Source of the DNA: Hyperoodon ampullatus
Taxonomy: Eukaryota; Chordata; Mammalia; Artiodactyla; Ziphiidae
Reading direction: 5' to 3'
Assembly: GCA_949752795.1 (NCBI GenBank)
Contig: CATKHW010000281.1
Coordinates: forward strand, 992,001 to 1,056,000
DNA: 64,000 nt
The notes beneath the pieces are model-generated. The model was not told where the DNA came from. It made no database searches and saw only the letters and a list, made by a program, of their open reading frames with translations. This document shows, piece by piece, positions 1-12,239 of the stretch. How positions within the stretch are numbered: the first letter of the stretch is position 1; every line of letters starts with the position of its first letter. A program made the position numbers and the translations under genes.

Positions 1-71
1 CAGATTTCAAGAGGTACGTTGGAATCGCCTTTAAAGCACAGGAAGAGGGGCACAACTTCGACAATGATGCA
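1..71 (+). repeat. Partial satellite unit at window start
   Basis: The last 71 bases of a unit, just before the palindrome. It matches the same phase of every following unit (for example 1738-1808), so the array continues beyond the left edge of the window. Confidence 0.95.
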
Positions 72-1808
72 CTTGGCCAAAAAGGGCGTATGCGTTTTCT
101 CCTGAATATATTCAGAAGAAAACGCATACGCCCTTTTTGGCCAAGCAAGCAAGCAGGCAATGCAAATCTGCACTACAAAGAAGTATCACTTCCCACCAGT
201 CAAAAGGGACTTCCACAAAATGTGTAAAAACCAGAAAGGCAAGACAGGCCCTGGGGAACAGGGAGCCTTGTTATGCTGATAAGGGATGTAAATTGCCAAC
301 TGCCTCTCTGGAGGAGTGCATTGTGTTCCCTAAAACAAGTAAACAACAGAGCTACAGAGCCAAGGGCACTTCCAGTCTACGGAATATACCTTGGGAAAAC
401 TGAAAATCAATAAGACAGAGCCACCCCAAAATTTAGGGCTGCACTGCTTACAAGGACCTCAACTTGGGTACACCTTAAATATCCCAGGAAATATAAAAAT
501 GGTTCAAAAAATTGTGGTACTTACGTACGATGGAATATCCCTCAGCCATGAAATCAATGTCATAAGACCAGTAGCAGCAAAATGGGTGGATTCAGGTACG
601 ATGATTCTAAGTGAAATAAGTCACAGAGAAAAAGAAACTTATCATAAGATATCACTTATGAAGATCCTGTAAACATGGCTACAGTTGAACTGAGTTAGGA
701 AAGAGAGCAGTGTCTCACATTTAGAAAACACTCTTATGCCTGCTTAAGGGGGAAGGAGAGGTGGGGTGATGCATAAAACCAGAGTTTGATATAAGCACAG
801 GTACCGTTCCAAAAATCAACTATGGAATAGACAAGACCTACACCTTCCTCAGTGAAAGGGACTCAAAACCCCATATTTCCCGCAGAGGAATATATCTCAC
901 TAGTAAGAATCTTAAAACCTATGTATTGATATGTCTCCGTAAGGGAATCAAGTGTGTCTAGACTGGCATAAACATGGCAGCGAGAATCAGCTCAAACCCA
1001 CTATAAAAAGGAATTTCAAAAACAAAACAAAAAAACTGGGAAATTCTTTACAATTCCTTCAGGGTCTCTGATGAAACCTGGAAAGACCCTATCTACAACG
1101 ACAGCTGGATGTGGCATAAGGCTTGACACTTGGGACTGAGAGGATTAGTGAGATTGGGTGAGCAAATGCAGACCATTTAAAGCACAAATGCCTGGAACCC
1201 ATTCCATGGGTCCCAAATCTCCAGGTTGAAGGGAATATTACTACAGCTATAACATGTACGGGAAACCTAGAGAACGGACACACTGTGAATACGAAAGGTT
1301 TCTAAAACTAAACTAATAGTCCCTCTCCTGGTGCTCCGGTTTGACTTTCCATCTGCTTTACTATCACCCTCCCAACTTGGAGAGACAGCCCCTTTAACCT
1401 CCTGGTTCGCACAGGTTGCCAATTTGGCAGAGGATGAAAGGGAAGAGGGAGAACCAATGAGAGAGTAGCTATTAGGCATTTGGACGGGCACATATCACTG
1501 TAATTTCCCGGCAGGAAGAGGAATTAACCAAAGTCTCAGCCCCCCACTGGGAACCAGCATAGGTCCTGAACCAAAATTTCGGACTTGCGGTCAGCTCACC
1601 AAAAACGAGTTGAAAAATGGAGCTCCGGGGCACAGCAATTCACAAACTGGCCGAGTAATAAAGGAAAACTATCGTCCAAAAATCTATTGTGGGAAGGCAA
1701 CGAGGCGCACTTGAAAGCGAGGCAGAATAGCAGGAACCAGATTTCAAGAGGTACGTTGGAATCGCCTTTAAAGCACAGGAAGAGGGGCACAACTTCAACA
1801 ATGATGCA
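72..1808 (+). repeat. Satellite unit L1 (left array)
   Basis: Opens with the 74-bp palindrome (72-145), which has one arm mismatch (right arm CAGAAG instead of CAGGAG). Bases ~97-1037 are the L1-derived half and the rest is the unrecognised half. At ~1117-1195 it carries an intermediate combination of variant sites: AAGGCTTGAC, GAGGATTAG and GCACAAATGCCTGG. The ORF2-like frames (137-403 and 391-672) overlap in different frames, as expected for a decayed L1 remnant. Confidence 0.93.
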
Positions 1809-3546
1809 CTTGGCCAAAAAGGGCGTAGGCGTTTTCTCCTGAATATATTCAGGAGAAAACGCATACGCCCTTTTTGGCCAAGCAAGCAAGCGGGCAATGC
1901 AAATCTGCACTACAAAGAAGTATCACTTTCCACCGGTCAAAAGGGACATCCACAAAATGTGTAAAAACCAGAAAGGCAAGACAGGCCCTGGAGAACAGGG
2001 AGCCTTGTTTTGCTGATGGGCGGGATGTAAATTGCCACCTGCCTCTCTGGGGGAGTGCATTGTGTTCCCTAAAACAAGTAAAGAACAGAGCTACAGAGCC
2101 AAGGGCACTTCCAGTCTAGGGAATATTCCTTGGGAAAACTGAAAATCAATAAGACAGAGCCACCCCAATATTCAGGGCTGCACTGCTTACAAGGACCTCA
2201 ACTTGGGTACACCTTAAATATCCCAGGAAATATAAAAATGGTTCAAAAAATTGTGGTACTTACGTATGATGGAATATCCCTCAGCCATGAAATCAATGTC
2301 ATAAGACCAGTAGCAGCAAAATGGGTGGATTCAGGTACGATGATTCTAAGTGAAATAAGTCACACAGAAAAAGAAACTTATCATAAGATATCACTTATGA
2401 AGATCCTGTAAACATGGCTACCCTTGAACTGAGTTAGGAGAGAGAACATTGTCTCACATTTAGAAAACACTCTTATGCCTGCTTAAGGGTGAAGGAGAGG
2501 TGGGGTGAAGCAAAAAAACAGAGTTTGATATAAGCACAGGTACCGTTCCAAAAACCAAGTATGGAATAGACAAGACCTACACCTTCCTCAGTGAAAGGAA
2601 CTCAAAACCCCTTATTTCCCGAAGAGGAATATATCTGACCAGTAAGAATCTTAAAACCTATGTATTCATATGTCTCCGTAAGGGAATCAAGTGTGTCTAG
2701 ACTGGCATAAACATGGCAGCGAGAATCAGCTCAAACCCACTATAAAAAGGAATTTCAAAAACAAAACAAAAAACTGGGAAATTCTTTTCAATTCCTTCAG
2801 GGTCTCTGATGAAACGTGGAATGACCCTATCTACAATGACAGCTGGATGTTGCATAAGGAGGGACACTTGGGACTGAGACGATTGGTGAGATTGGGTGAG
2901 CAAATGCAGACCCTTTAAAGCACAAATGCCTGGCACCCATTCCATGGGTCCCAACTCTCCAGGTTGAAGGGAATATTACTACAGCTATAACATATACGGG
3001 AAACCTAGGGAACGGACCCACTGTGAATACGAAAGGTTTCTAAAACTCAGCGAATAGTCCCTCTCCTGGTGTTCCGGTTTGATTTCCCATCTGGTTTACT
3101 ACCAATCTCCCAAGTTGGAGAGACAGCCCCTTTAACCACCTGGTTCGCACAGGTTTCCAATTTGGCAGAGGATGAAAGGGAAGAGTGAGAACCAATGAGA
3201 GAGTAGCTGTTAGGCATTTGGACGGGCACATATCACTCTAACTTCCCGGCAGGAAGAAGAATTAACCAAAGTCTCAGCCACCCACCGGGAACCAGCAAAG
3301 TTCCTGAACCAAAATTTTGGACTTGTGGTCAGCTCACCAAAAACGAGTTGAAAAATGGAGCTCAGGGGCACAGCAATTCACAAACTGGCCAAGTAATAAA
3401 GGACAACTATCGTCCAAAAATCTGTTGAGGGAAGGCAACGAGGCGGACTTGAAAGCGAGGCAGAATAGCAGGAAACAGATTTCAAGAGGCACGTTGGAAT
3501 CGCCTTTAAAGCACAGGAAGAAGGGCACAACTTCGACAATGATGCA
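1809..3546 (+). repeat. Satellite unit L2 (left array)
   Basis: The palindrome at 1809-1882 has one mismatch in the left arm (GTAGGC). The non-L1 half carries the 'AAGGAGGGAC / GAGACGATTGG / ACAAATGCC' set of linked variants (~2857-2932), one of two recurrent classes in the arrays. Confidence 0.93.
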
Positions 3547-5285
3547 CTTGGCCAAAAAGGGCGTATGTGTTTTCTGCTGAATATATTCAGGAGAAAACGC
3601 ATACGCCCTTTTTGGCCAAGGAAGCAAGCGGGCAATGCAAATCTGCACTACAAAGAAGTATCACTTTCCACCGGTCAAAAGGGACATCCACAAAATGTGT
3701 AAAAATCAGAAAGGCAAGACAGGCCCTGGAGAACAGGGAGCCTTGATATGCTGATGGGCGGGATGTAAATTGCCAACTTCCTCTCTGGGGGAGTGCATTG
3801 TGTTCCCTAAAACAAGTAAAGAACAGAGATACAGAGCCAAGGGCACTTCCAGTCTAGGGAATATTCCTTGGGAAAACTGAAAATCAATAAGACAGAGCCA
3901 CCCCAAAATTCAGGGATGCACTGCTTACAAGGACCTCAACTTGGGTACACCTTAAATATCCCAGGAAATATAAAAATGGTTCAAAAAATTGTGGTACTTA
4001 CGTACGATGGAATATCCCTCAGCCATGAAATCAATGTCATAAGACCAGTAGCAGCAAAATGGGTGGATTCAGGTACGATGATTCCTAGTGAAATAAGTCA
4101 CACAGAAAAAGAAACTTATCATAAGATATCACTTATGAAGATCCAGTAAACATGGCTACACTTGAACTGAGTTAGGAAAGAGAACAGTGTCTCACATTTA
4201 GAAAACACTCTTATGCCTGCTTAAGGGGGAAGGAGAGGTGGGGTGATGCATAAAACCAGAGTTTGATATAAGCACAGGTACCGTTCCAAAAACCAACTAT
4301 GGAATAGACAAGACCTACACCTTCCTCAGTGAAAGGGACTCAAAACCCCATATTTCCCACAGAGGAATATATCTGACTAGTAAGAATCTTAAAACCTATG
4401 TATTGATATGTCTCCGTAAGGGAATCAAGTGTGTCTAGACTGGCATAAACATGGCAGCGAGAATCAGCTCAAACCCACTATAAAAAGGAATTTCAAAAAC
4501 AAAACAAAAAAACTGGGAAATTCTTTACAATTCCTTCAGGGTCTCTGATGAAACCTGGAATGACCCTATCTACAACGACAGCTGGATGTGGCATAAGGCT
4601 GGACACTTGGGACTGAGAGGATTGGTGAGATTGGGTGAGCAAAGGCAGACCCTTTAAAGCAATAATGCATGGCACCCATTCCATGGGTCCCAACTCTCCA
4701 GGTTGAAGGGAATATTACTACAGTTATAACATGTACGGGAAACCTAGAGAACGGACACACTGTGAATACGAAAGGTTTCTAAAACTCAACGAATAGTCCC
4801 TCTGCTGGTGCTCCGGTTTGACTTTCCATCTGCTTTACTATCAACCTCCCAACTTGGAGAGACAGCCCCTTTAAACTCCTGGTTCGCACAGGTTGCCAAT
4901 TTGGCAGAGGATGAAAAGGAAGAGGGAGAACCAATGAGAGAGTAGCTGTTAGGCATTTGGACGGGCACATATCACTGTAATTTCCCGACAGGAAGAAGAA
5001 TTAACCAAAGTCTCAGCCACCCACTGGGAACCAGTATAGGTCCTGAACCAAAATTTTGGACTTGCGGTCAGCTAGCCAAAAACGAGTTGAAAAATGGAGC
5101 TCAGGGGCACAGCAATTCACAAACTGGCCGAGTAATAAAGGACAACTATCGTCCAAAAATCTGTTGAGGGAAGGCAACGAGGCGGACTTGAAAGCGAGGC
5201 AGAATAGCAGGAAACAGATTTCAAGAGGTACGTTGGAGTCGCCTTTAAAACACAGGAAGAGGGGCACAAATTCGACAATGATGTA
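3547..5285 (+). repeat. Satellite unit L3 (left array)
   Basis: The palindrome at 3547-3620 has two mismatches, both in the left arm. The non-L1 half carries the other variant class, 'AAGGCTGGAC / GAGAGGATTGG / AATAATGCATGG' (~4596-4671), so adjacent units L2 and L3 belong to different classes. Confidence 0.93.
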
Positions 5286-7023
5286 CTTGGCCAAAAAGGG
5301 AGTATGCGTTTTCTCCTGAATATATTCAGGAGAAAACGCATACGCCCTTTTTGGCCAAGCAAGCAAGCGGGCAATGCAAATCTGCACTACAAAGAAGTAT
5401 CACTTCCCACCGGTCAAAAGGGACATCCACAAAATATGTAAAAACCAGAAAGGCAAGAAAGGCCCTGGAGAACAGGGAGCCTTGTTATGCTGATGGGCGG
5501 GATGTAAATTGCCAACTGCCTCTCTGGAGGAGTGCATTGTGTTCTCTAAAACAAGTAAAGAACAGAGCTACAGAGCCAAGGGCACTTCCAGTCTAGGGAA
5601 TATACCTTGGGAAAACTGAAAGTCAATAAGACAGAGCCACCCCAAAATTTAGGGGTGCACTGCTTACAAGGACCTCAACTTGGGTACACCTTAAATATCC
5701 CAGGAAATATAAAAATGGTTCAAAAAATTGTGGTACTTACGTACGATGGAATATCCCTCAGCCATGAAGTCATTGTCATAAGACCAGTAGCAGCAAAATG
5801 GGTGGATTCAGGTACGATGATTCTAAGTGAAATAAGTCACACAGAAAAAGAAACTTATCATAAGATATCACTTATGAAGATCCTGTAAACATGGCTACAC
5901 TTGAACTGAGTTAGGAAAGAGAACAGTGTCTCACATTTAGAAAACACTCTTATGCCTGCTTAAGGGGGAAGGAGAGGTGGGGTGATGCATAAAACCAGAG
6001 TTTGATATAAGCACAGGTACCGTTCCAAAAACCAACTATGGAATAGACAAGACCTACACCTTCCTCAGTGAAAGGGACTCAAAACCCCATATTTCCAGGA
6101 GAGGAATATATCTGACTAGTAAGAATCTTTAAACATATGTATTGATATGTCTCCTTAAGGGAATCAAGTGTGTCTAGACTGGCATAAACATGGCAGCGAG
6201 AATCAGCTCAAACACAGTATAAAAAGGAATTTCAAAAACAAAACAAAAAAACTGGGAAATTCTTTACAATTCCTTCAGGGTCTCTGATGAAACCTGGAAT
6301 GACCCTATCTACAATGACAGCTGGATGTGCATAAGGAGGGACACTTGGGACTGAGACGATTGGTGAGATTGGGTGAGCAAATGCAGACCCTTTAAAGCAC
6401 AAAGGCCTGGCACCCATTCCATTTGTCCCAACTCCCCAGGTTGAAGGGAATATTACTCCAGCTATAACATGTACGGGAAACCTAGAGAACGGACACACTG
6501 TGAATACGAAAGGTTTCTAAAACTCAACGAATAATCCCTGTCCTGGTGCTCCGGTTTGAGTTTCCATCTGCTTTACTATCAACCTCCCAACTTGGAGAGA
6601 CAGCCCCTTTAACCTCCCGGTTCGCACAGGTTGCCAATTTCGCAGAGGATGAAAGGGAAGAGGGAGAACCAATGAGAGAGTAGCTGTTAGGCATTTGGAC
6701 GGGCATATATCACTGTAATTTCCCAGCAGGAAGAAGAATTAACCAAAGTCTCAGCCCCCCACCGGGAACCAGTATAGGTCCTGAACCAAAATTTTGGACT
6801 TGCGGTCAGCTCACCAAAAACGAGTTAAAAAATGGAGCTCAGTGGCACAGCAATTCACAAACTGGCCGAGTAATAAAGGACAACTATCGTCCAAAAATCT
6901 GTTGATGGAAGGCAACGAGGCGGACTTGAAAGCGAGGCAGAATAGCAGGAAACAGATTTCAAGAGGTACGTTGGAATCACCTTTAAAGCACAGGAAGAGG
7001 GGCACAACTTCGACAATGATGCA
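5286..7023 (+). repeat. Satellite unit L4 (left array)
   Basis: The palindrome at 5286-5359 has one mismatch (left arm GGGAG). Variant class is AGGG/GACG/ACAAAGGCC. One base is missing at ~6328 (GATGTGCATAAGG against GATGTGGCATAAGG). Confidence 0.93.
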
Positions 7024-8762
7024 CTTGGCCAAAAAGGCTGTATGCGTTTTCTCCTGAATATATTCAGGAGAAAACGCATACGCCCTTTTTGGTCAAGCAA
7101 GCAAGCGGGCAATGCAAATCTGCACTACAAAGAAGTATCACTTCCCACCGGTCAAAAGGGACATCCACAAAATATGTAAAAACCAGAAAGGAAAGACAGG
7201 CCCTGGAGAACAGGGAGCCTTGTTATGCTGATGGGCGGGATGTAAATTGCCAACTGCCTCTCTGGAGGAGTGCACTGTGTTCCCTAAAACAAGTAAAGAA
7301 CAGAGCTACAGGGCCAAAGGCACTTCCAGTCTAGGGAATATACCTTGAGAAAACTGAAAATCAATAAGACAGAGCAACCCCAAAATTTAGGGCTGCACTG
7401 CTTACAAGGACCTCAACTTGGGTACACCTTAAATATCCCAGGAAATATAAAAATGGTTCAAAAAATTGTGGTACTTACGTACGATGGAATATCCCTCAGC
7501 CATGAAGTCAATGTCATAAGACCAGTAGCAGCAAAATGGGTGGATTCAGGTACGCTGATTCTAAGTGAAATAAGTCACACAGAAAAAGAAACTTATCATA
7601 ACATATCACTTATGAAGATCCTGTAAACATGGCTACACTTGAACTGAGTTAGGAAAGAGAACAGTGTCTCACATTTAGGAAACACTCTTATGCCTGCTTA
7701 AGGGGGAAGGAGAGGTGGGGTGATGCATAAAACCAGAGTTTGATATAAGCACAGGTACCGTTCCAAAAACCAACTATGGAATAGACAAGACCTACACCTT
7801 CCTCAGTGAAAGGGACTCAAAACCCCATATTTCCCGCAGAGGAATATATCTGACTAGTAAGAATCTTAAATCCTATCTATTGATATGTCTCCGTAAGGGA
7901 ATCAAGTGTGTCTAGACTGGCATAAACATGGCTGTGAGAATCAGCTCAAGCCCACTATAAAAAGGAATTTCAAAAACAAAACAAAAAAGCTAGGTAATTC
8001 TTTACAATTCCTTCAGGGTCTCTGATGAATCCTGGAATGACCCTATCTACAACGACAGCTGGATGTGGCATAAGGCTGGACACTTGTGACTGAGAGGTTT
8101 GGTGAGATTGGTTGAGCAAATGCAGACCCTTTAAAGCAATAATGCATGGCACCCATTCCATGGGTCCCAACACTCCAGGTTGAAGGGAATATTACTACAG
8201 CTATAACATGTATGGGAAACCTAGAGAACGGACACACTGTGAAATCGAAAGGTTTCTAAAACTCAACTAATAGTCCCTCTCCTGGTGCTCCGGTTTGACT
8301 TTCCATCTGCTTTACTATCAGCCTCCCAACTTGGAGAGACAGCCCCTTTAACCTCCTGGTTCGCACAGGTTGCCAATTTGGCAGAGGTTGAAAGGGAAGA
8401 GGGACAACCAATGAGAGAGAAGCTGTTAGGCATTTGGACGGGCACATATCACTGTAATTTCCCGGCAGGAAGAAGAACTAACCAAAGTCTCTGCCACCCA
8501 CTGGGAACAAGTATAGGTCCTGAACCAAAATTTTGGACTTGCGGCCAGCTCACCAAAAACGAGTTGAAAAATGGTGCTCAGGGGCACAGCAATTCACAAA
8601 TTGGCCGAGTAATAAAGGACAACTATCGTCCAAAAATCTGTTGAGGGAAGGCTACGAGGCGGACTTGAAAGCGAGGCAGAATAGCAGGAAACAGATTTCA
8701 AGAGGTTCATTGGAATCACCTTTAAAGCACAGGAAGAGGGGCACAACTTCGACAATGATGCA
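7024..8762 (+). repeat. Satellite unit L5 (left array)
   Basis: The palindrome at 7024-7097 has about three mismatches (left arm GGCTG, right arm GGTCAAG). Variant class CTGG/GAGG/AATAATGCATGG. Without a stop at the usual TAGCTG site (AGAGAGAAGCTG at ~8415), a plus-strand frame extends to 119 codons. I treat this as chance. Confidence 0.92.
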
Positions 8763-10500
8763 CTTGGCCAAAAAGGGCGTATGCGTTTTCTCCTGAATAT
8801 ATTCAGAAGAAAACGCATACGCCCTTTTTGGCCAAGCAAGCAAGCGGGCAATGCAAATCTGCACTACAAAGAAGTATCACTTCCCAACGGTCAAAAGGGA
8901 CATCCACAAAATGTGTAAAAACCAGAAAGGCAAGACAGGCTCTGGAGAACATGGAGCCTTGTTATGCTGATGGGCGGGATGTAAATTGCCAACTGCCTCT
9001 CTGGAGGAGTGCATTGTGTTCCCTAAAACAAGTAAACATCAGAGTTACAAAGCCAAGGGCACTTCAAGTCTAGGGAATATTCCTTGGGAAAACTGCAAAT
9101 CAATAAGACAGAGCCACCCCAAAATTTAGGGCTGCACTGCTTACAGGAACCTCAACTTGTGTACACCTTAAATATCCCAGGAAATATAAAAATGGTTCAA
9201 AAAATTGTGGTACTTACATACGATGGAATATCCCTCAGCCATGAAATCAATGTCATAAGACCAGTAGCAGCAAAATGGGTGGATTCAGGTACGATGATTC
9301 CTAGTGAAATAAGTCACACAGAAAAAGAAACTTATCATAAGGTATCACTTATGAAGATCCTGTAAACATGGCTACACTTGAACTGAGTTAGGAAAGAGAA
9401 CAGTGTCTCACATTTAGAAAACACTCTTATGCCTGCTTAAGGGGGAAGGAGAGGTGGGGTGATGCATAAAACCAGAGTTTGATATAAGCACAGGTACCGT
9501 TCCAAAAACCAACTATGGAATAGACAAGACCTACACATTCCTCAGTGAAAGGGACTCAAAACCCCATATTTCCAGGAAAGGAATATATCTGACTAGTAAG
9601 AATCTTAAAACCTATGTATTGATATGTCTCTGTAAGGGAATCAAGTGTGTCTAGACTGGCATAAACATGGCAGCGAGAATCAGCTCAAACCCACTATAAA
9701 TAGGAATTTCAAAAACAAAACAAAAAAACTGGGAAATTCTTTACAATTCCTTCAGGGTCTCTGATGAAACCTGGAATGGCCCTATCTACAACGACAGCTG
9801 GATGTGGCATAAGGCTGGACACTTGGGACTGAGAGGATTGGTGCGATTGGGTGAGCAAATGCAGACCCTTTAAAGCAATAATGCATGGCACACATTCCAT
9901 GGGTCCCAACTCTCCAGGTTGAAGGGAATATTACTACAGCTATAACATGTACGGGAATCCTAGAGAACGGACACATTGTGAATACAAAAGGTTTCTAAAA
10001 CTCAACGAATAGTCCCTCTCCTGGTGCTCCGGTTTGACTTTCCATCTGCTTTACTATCAACCTCCCAACTTGGAGAGACAGCCCCTTTAACCTCCTGGTT
10101 CGCACAAGTTGCCAATTTGGCAGAGGATGAAAGGGAAGAGGGAGAACCAATGAGAGAGTAGCTGTTAGGCATTTGGACGGGCACATATCACTGTAATTTC
10201 CTGCAGGAAGAAGAATTAACCAAAGTCTCAGGCACCCACCGGAAACCAGTATAGGTCCTGAAACAAAATTTTGGACTTGCGATCAGCTCACCAAAAACGA
10301 GTTGAAAAATGGAGCTCAGGGGCACAGCAATTCACAAACTGGCCGAGTAATAAAGGTCAACTATCGTCCAAAAATCTGTTGAGGGAAGGCAACGAGGCGG
10401 ACTTGAAAGCGAGGCAGAATAGCAGGAAACAGATTTCAAGAGGTACGTTGGAATCACCTTTAAAGCACAGGAAGAGGGGCACAACTTCCACAATGATGCA
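8763..10500 (+). repeat. Satellite unit L6 (left array)
   Basis: The palindrome at 8763-8836 has one mismatch (right arm CAGAAG, the same change as in the first unit). Variant class CTGG. It shares 'CATGGCACACATTCC' at ~9885 with the next unit, a private neighbour-sharing variant. Confidence 0.93.
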
Positions 10501-10574
10501 CTTGGCCAAAAAGGGCGTATGCGTTTTCTCCTGAATATATTCAGGAGAAAACGCATACGCCCTTTTTGGCCAAG
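10501..10574. repeat. 74-bp perfect palindrome, no spacer
   Basis: Two 37-base arms are exact reverse complements with no spacer. The central 20 bases read CTCCTGAATATATTCAGGAG. The arms hold an A5/T5 tract, GGCC at both ends and CpG sites in GCGTATGCG and its complement. Flanking bases (A before, C after) do not pair, so the palindrome ends sharply. It could form a cruciform in DNA or a long hairpin in RNA. Confidence 0.97.
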
Positions 10575-11466
10575 CAAGCAAGCGGGCAATGCAAATCTGC
10601 ACTACAAAGAAGTATCACTTCCCACCGGTCAAAAGGGACATCCACAAAATGTGTAAAAACCAGAAAGGCAAGACAGGCCCTGGAGAACAGGGAGCCTTGT
10701 TATGCTGATGGGCGGGATGTAAATTGCCAACTGCCTCTCTGGAGGAGTGCATTGTGTTCCCTAAAACAAGTAAACAACAGAGCTACAGAGCCAAGGGCAC
10801 TTCCAGTCTAGGGAATACACCTTGGGAAAACTGAAAATCAATAAGACAGAGCCACCCCAAAATTTAGGGCTGCACTGCTTACAGGGACCTCAACTTGGGT
10901 ACACCTTAAATATCCCAGGAAATATAAAAATGGTTCAAATAATTGTGGTACTTACGTATGAAGGAATATCCCTCAGCCATGATATCAATGACATAAGACC
11001 AGTAGCAGCAAAATGGGTGGATTCAGGTACGATGATTCTAAGTGAAATAAGTCACACAGAAAAAGAAACTTATCATAAGATATCACTTATGAAGATCCTG
11101 TAAACATGGCTACACTTGAACTGAGTTAGGAAAGAGAACAGTGTCTCACATTTAGAAAACACTCTTATGCCTGCTTAAGGGGGAAGGAGAGGTGGGGTGA
11201 TGCATAAAACCAGAGTTTGATATAAGCACAGGTACCGTTCCAAAAACCAACTATGGAATAGACAAGACCTACACCTTCCTCAGTGAAAGGGACTCAAAAC
11301 CCCATATTTCCTGCAGAGGAATATATCTGACTAGTAAGAATCTTAAAACCTATGTATTGATTAGTCTCCGTAAGGGAATCAAGTGTGTATAGACTGGCAT
11401 AAACATGGCATCGAGAATCAGCTCAAACACACGATAAAAAGGAATTTCAAAAACAAAACAAAAAAA
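10526..11466 (+). pseudogene. L1 ORF2 C-terminal remnant, 3' UTR and A-rich tail within a satellite unit
   Basis: Translation from the palindrome centre onwards resembles the L1 ORF2 protein C-terminus. An FSPEYIQ-like start matches the FSKEDI segment of L1 ORF2p. Then come RSITSHRSKGTSTK (L1: MRYHLTPVRMAII-like) and, after a frame change near 10815, YEGISLSH...RPVAAKWVDSG (L1: YYSAIKKNEIMPFAATWMDLE-like). The order and spacing match L1. The cysteines expected in the ORF2 C-terminal CCHC-like region are only partly present. The 3' UTR follows from ~11100 and ends in an A-rich stretch (AAAAACAAAACAAAAAAAC) at ~11449-11466. No catalytic ORF2 domain (endonuclease or reverse transcriptase) is present. 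Confidence 0.82.
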
Positions 11467-12239
11467 CTGGGAAATTCTTTACAATTCCTTCAGGGTCTCT
11501 GATGAAACCTGGAATGACCCTATCTACAACGACAGCTGGATGTGGCATAAGGCTGGACACTTGGGACTGAGAGGATTGGTGAGATTGGGTGAGCAAATGC
11601 AGACCATTTAAAGCAATAATGCATGGCACACATTCCATGGGTCCCAACTCTCCAGGTTGAAGGGAATATTACTACAGCTATAACATGTACGGGAAACCTA
11701 GAGAACGGACACACTGTGAATATGAAAGGTTTCTAAAACTCAACGAATAGTCCCTCTACTGGTGCTCTTGTTTGACATTCCAACTGCTTTACTATCAACC
11801 TCCAAACTTGGAGAGACAGCCCCTTTAACCTCCTGGTTCGCACAGGTTGCCAATTTGGCAGAGGATGAAAGGGAAGAGGGAGAACCAATGAGAGAGTAGC
11901 TGTTAGGCATTTGGACGGGCACATATCACTGTAATTTCCCGGCAGGAAGAAGAATTAAGCAAAGTCTCAGCCACCCACCGGGAACCAGTATAGGTCCTGA
12001 ACCAAAATTTTGGACTTGCGGTCAGCTCACCAAAAACGGGTTGAAAAATGGTGCTCAGGGGCACAGCAATTCACAAACTGGCCGAGTAAAAAAGGACAAC
12101 TATCGTCCAAAAATCTGTTGAGGGAAGGCAACGAGGCGGACTTGAAAGCGAGGCAGAATAGCAGGAAACAGATTTCAAGAGGTACGTTGGAATCGCCTTT
12201 AAAGCACAGGAAGAGGGGCACAACTTCGACAATGATGCA
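11467..12239 (+). repeat. Non-L1 half of the satellite unit, unrecognised
   Basis: About 770 bases I cannot assign to a known element. It follows the A-rich L1 tail and ends at the palindrome's left arm. It holds conserved but unannotated frames on both strands (roughly 60-104 codons in many units). These overlap each other, shift or break in some units and have no recognisable domain, so I do not call them genes. Confidence 0.6.

Larger units (their letters stand above)
10501..12239 (+). repeat. Satellite unit L7, reference unit with perfect palindrome
   Basis: A good reference for unit anatomy. The 74-bp perfect palindrome is at 10501-10574. The L1-derived half runs from about 10526 to the A-rich tract ending near 11466, and unrecognised sequence fills 11467-12239. 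Variant class CTGG/GAGG/AATAATGCATGG. Confidence 0.95.

Noticed and set aside
72..1882. Palindromes as terminal inverted repeats of a DNA transposon
   Set aside because: Each palindrome is self-contained and identical in orientation at both ends of the unit, and units abut with no target-site duplications. A tandem satellite explains this better.
10822..11103. Recurring 93-codon plus-strand frame in nearly every unit
   Set aside because: It is the L1 ORF2 C-terminal remnant in a shifted frame, conserved because units are homogenised. Some units break it with stops (14541, ~38798, ~40538).
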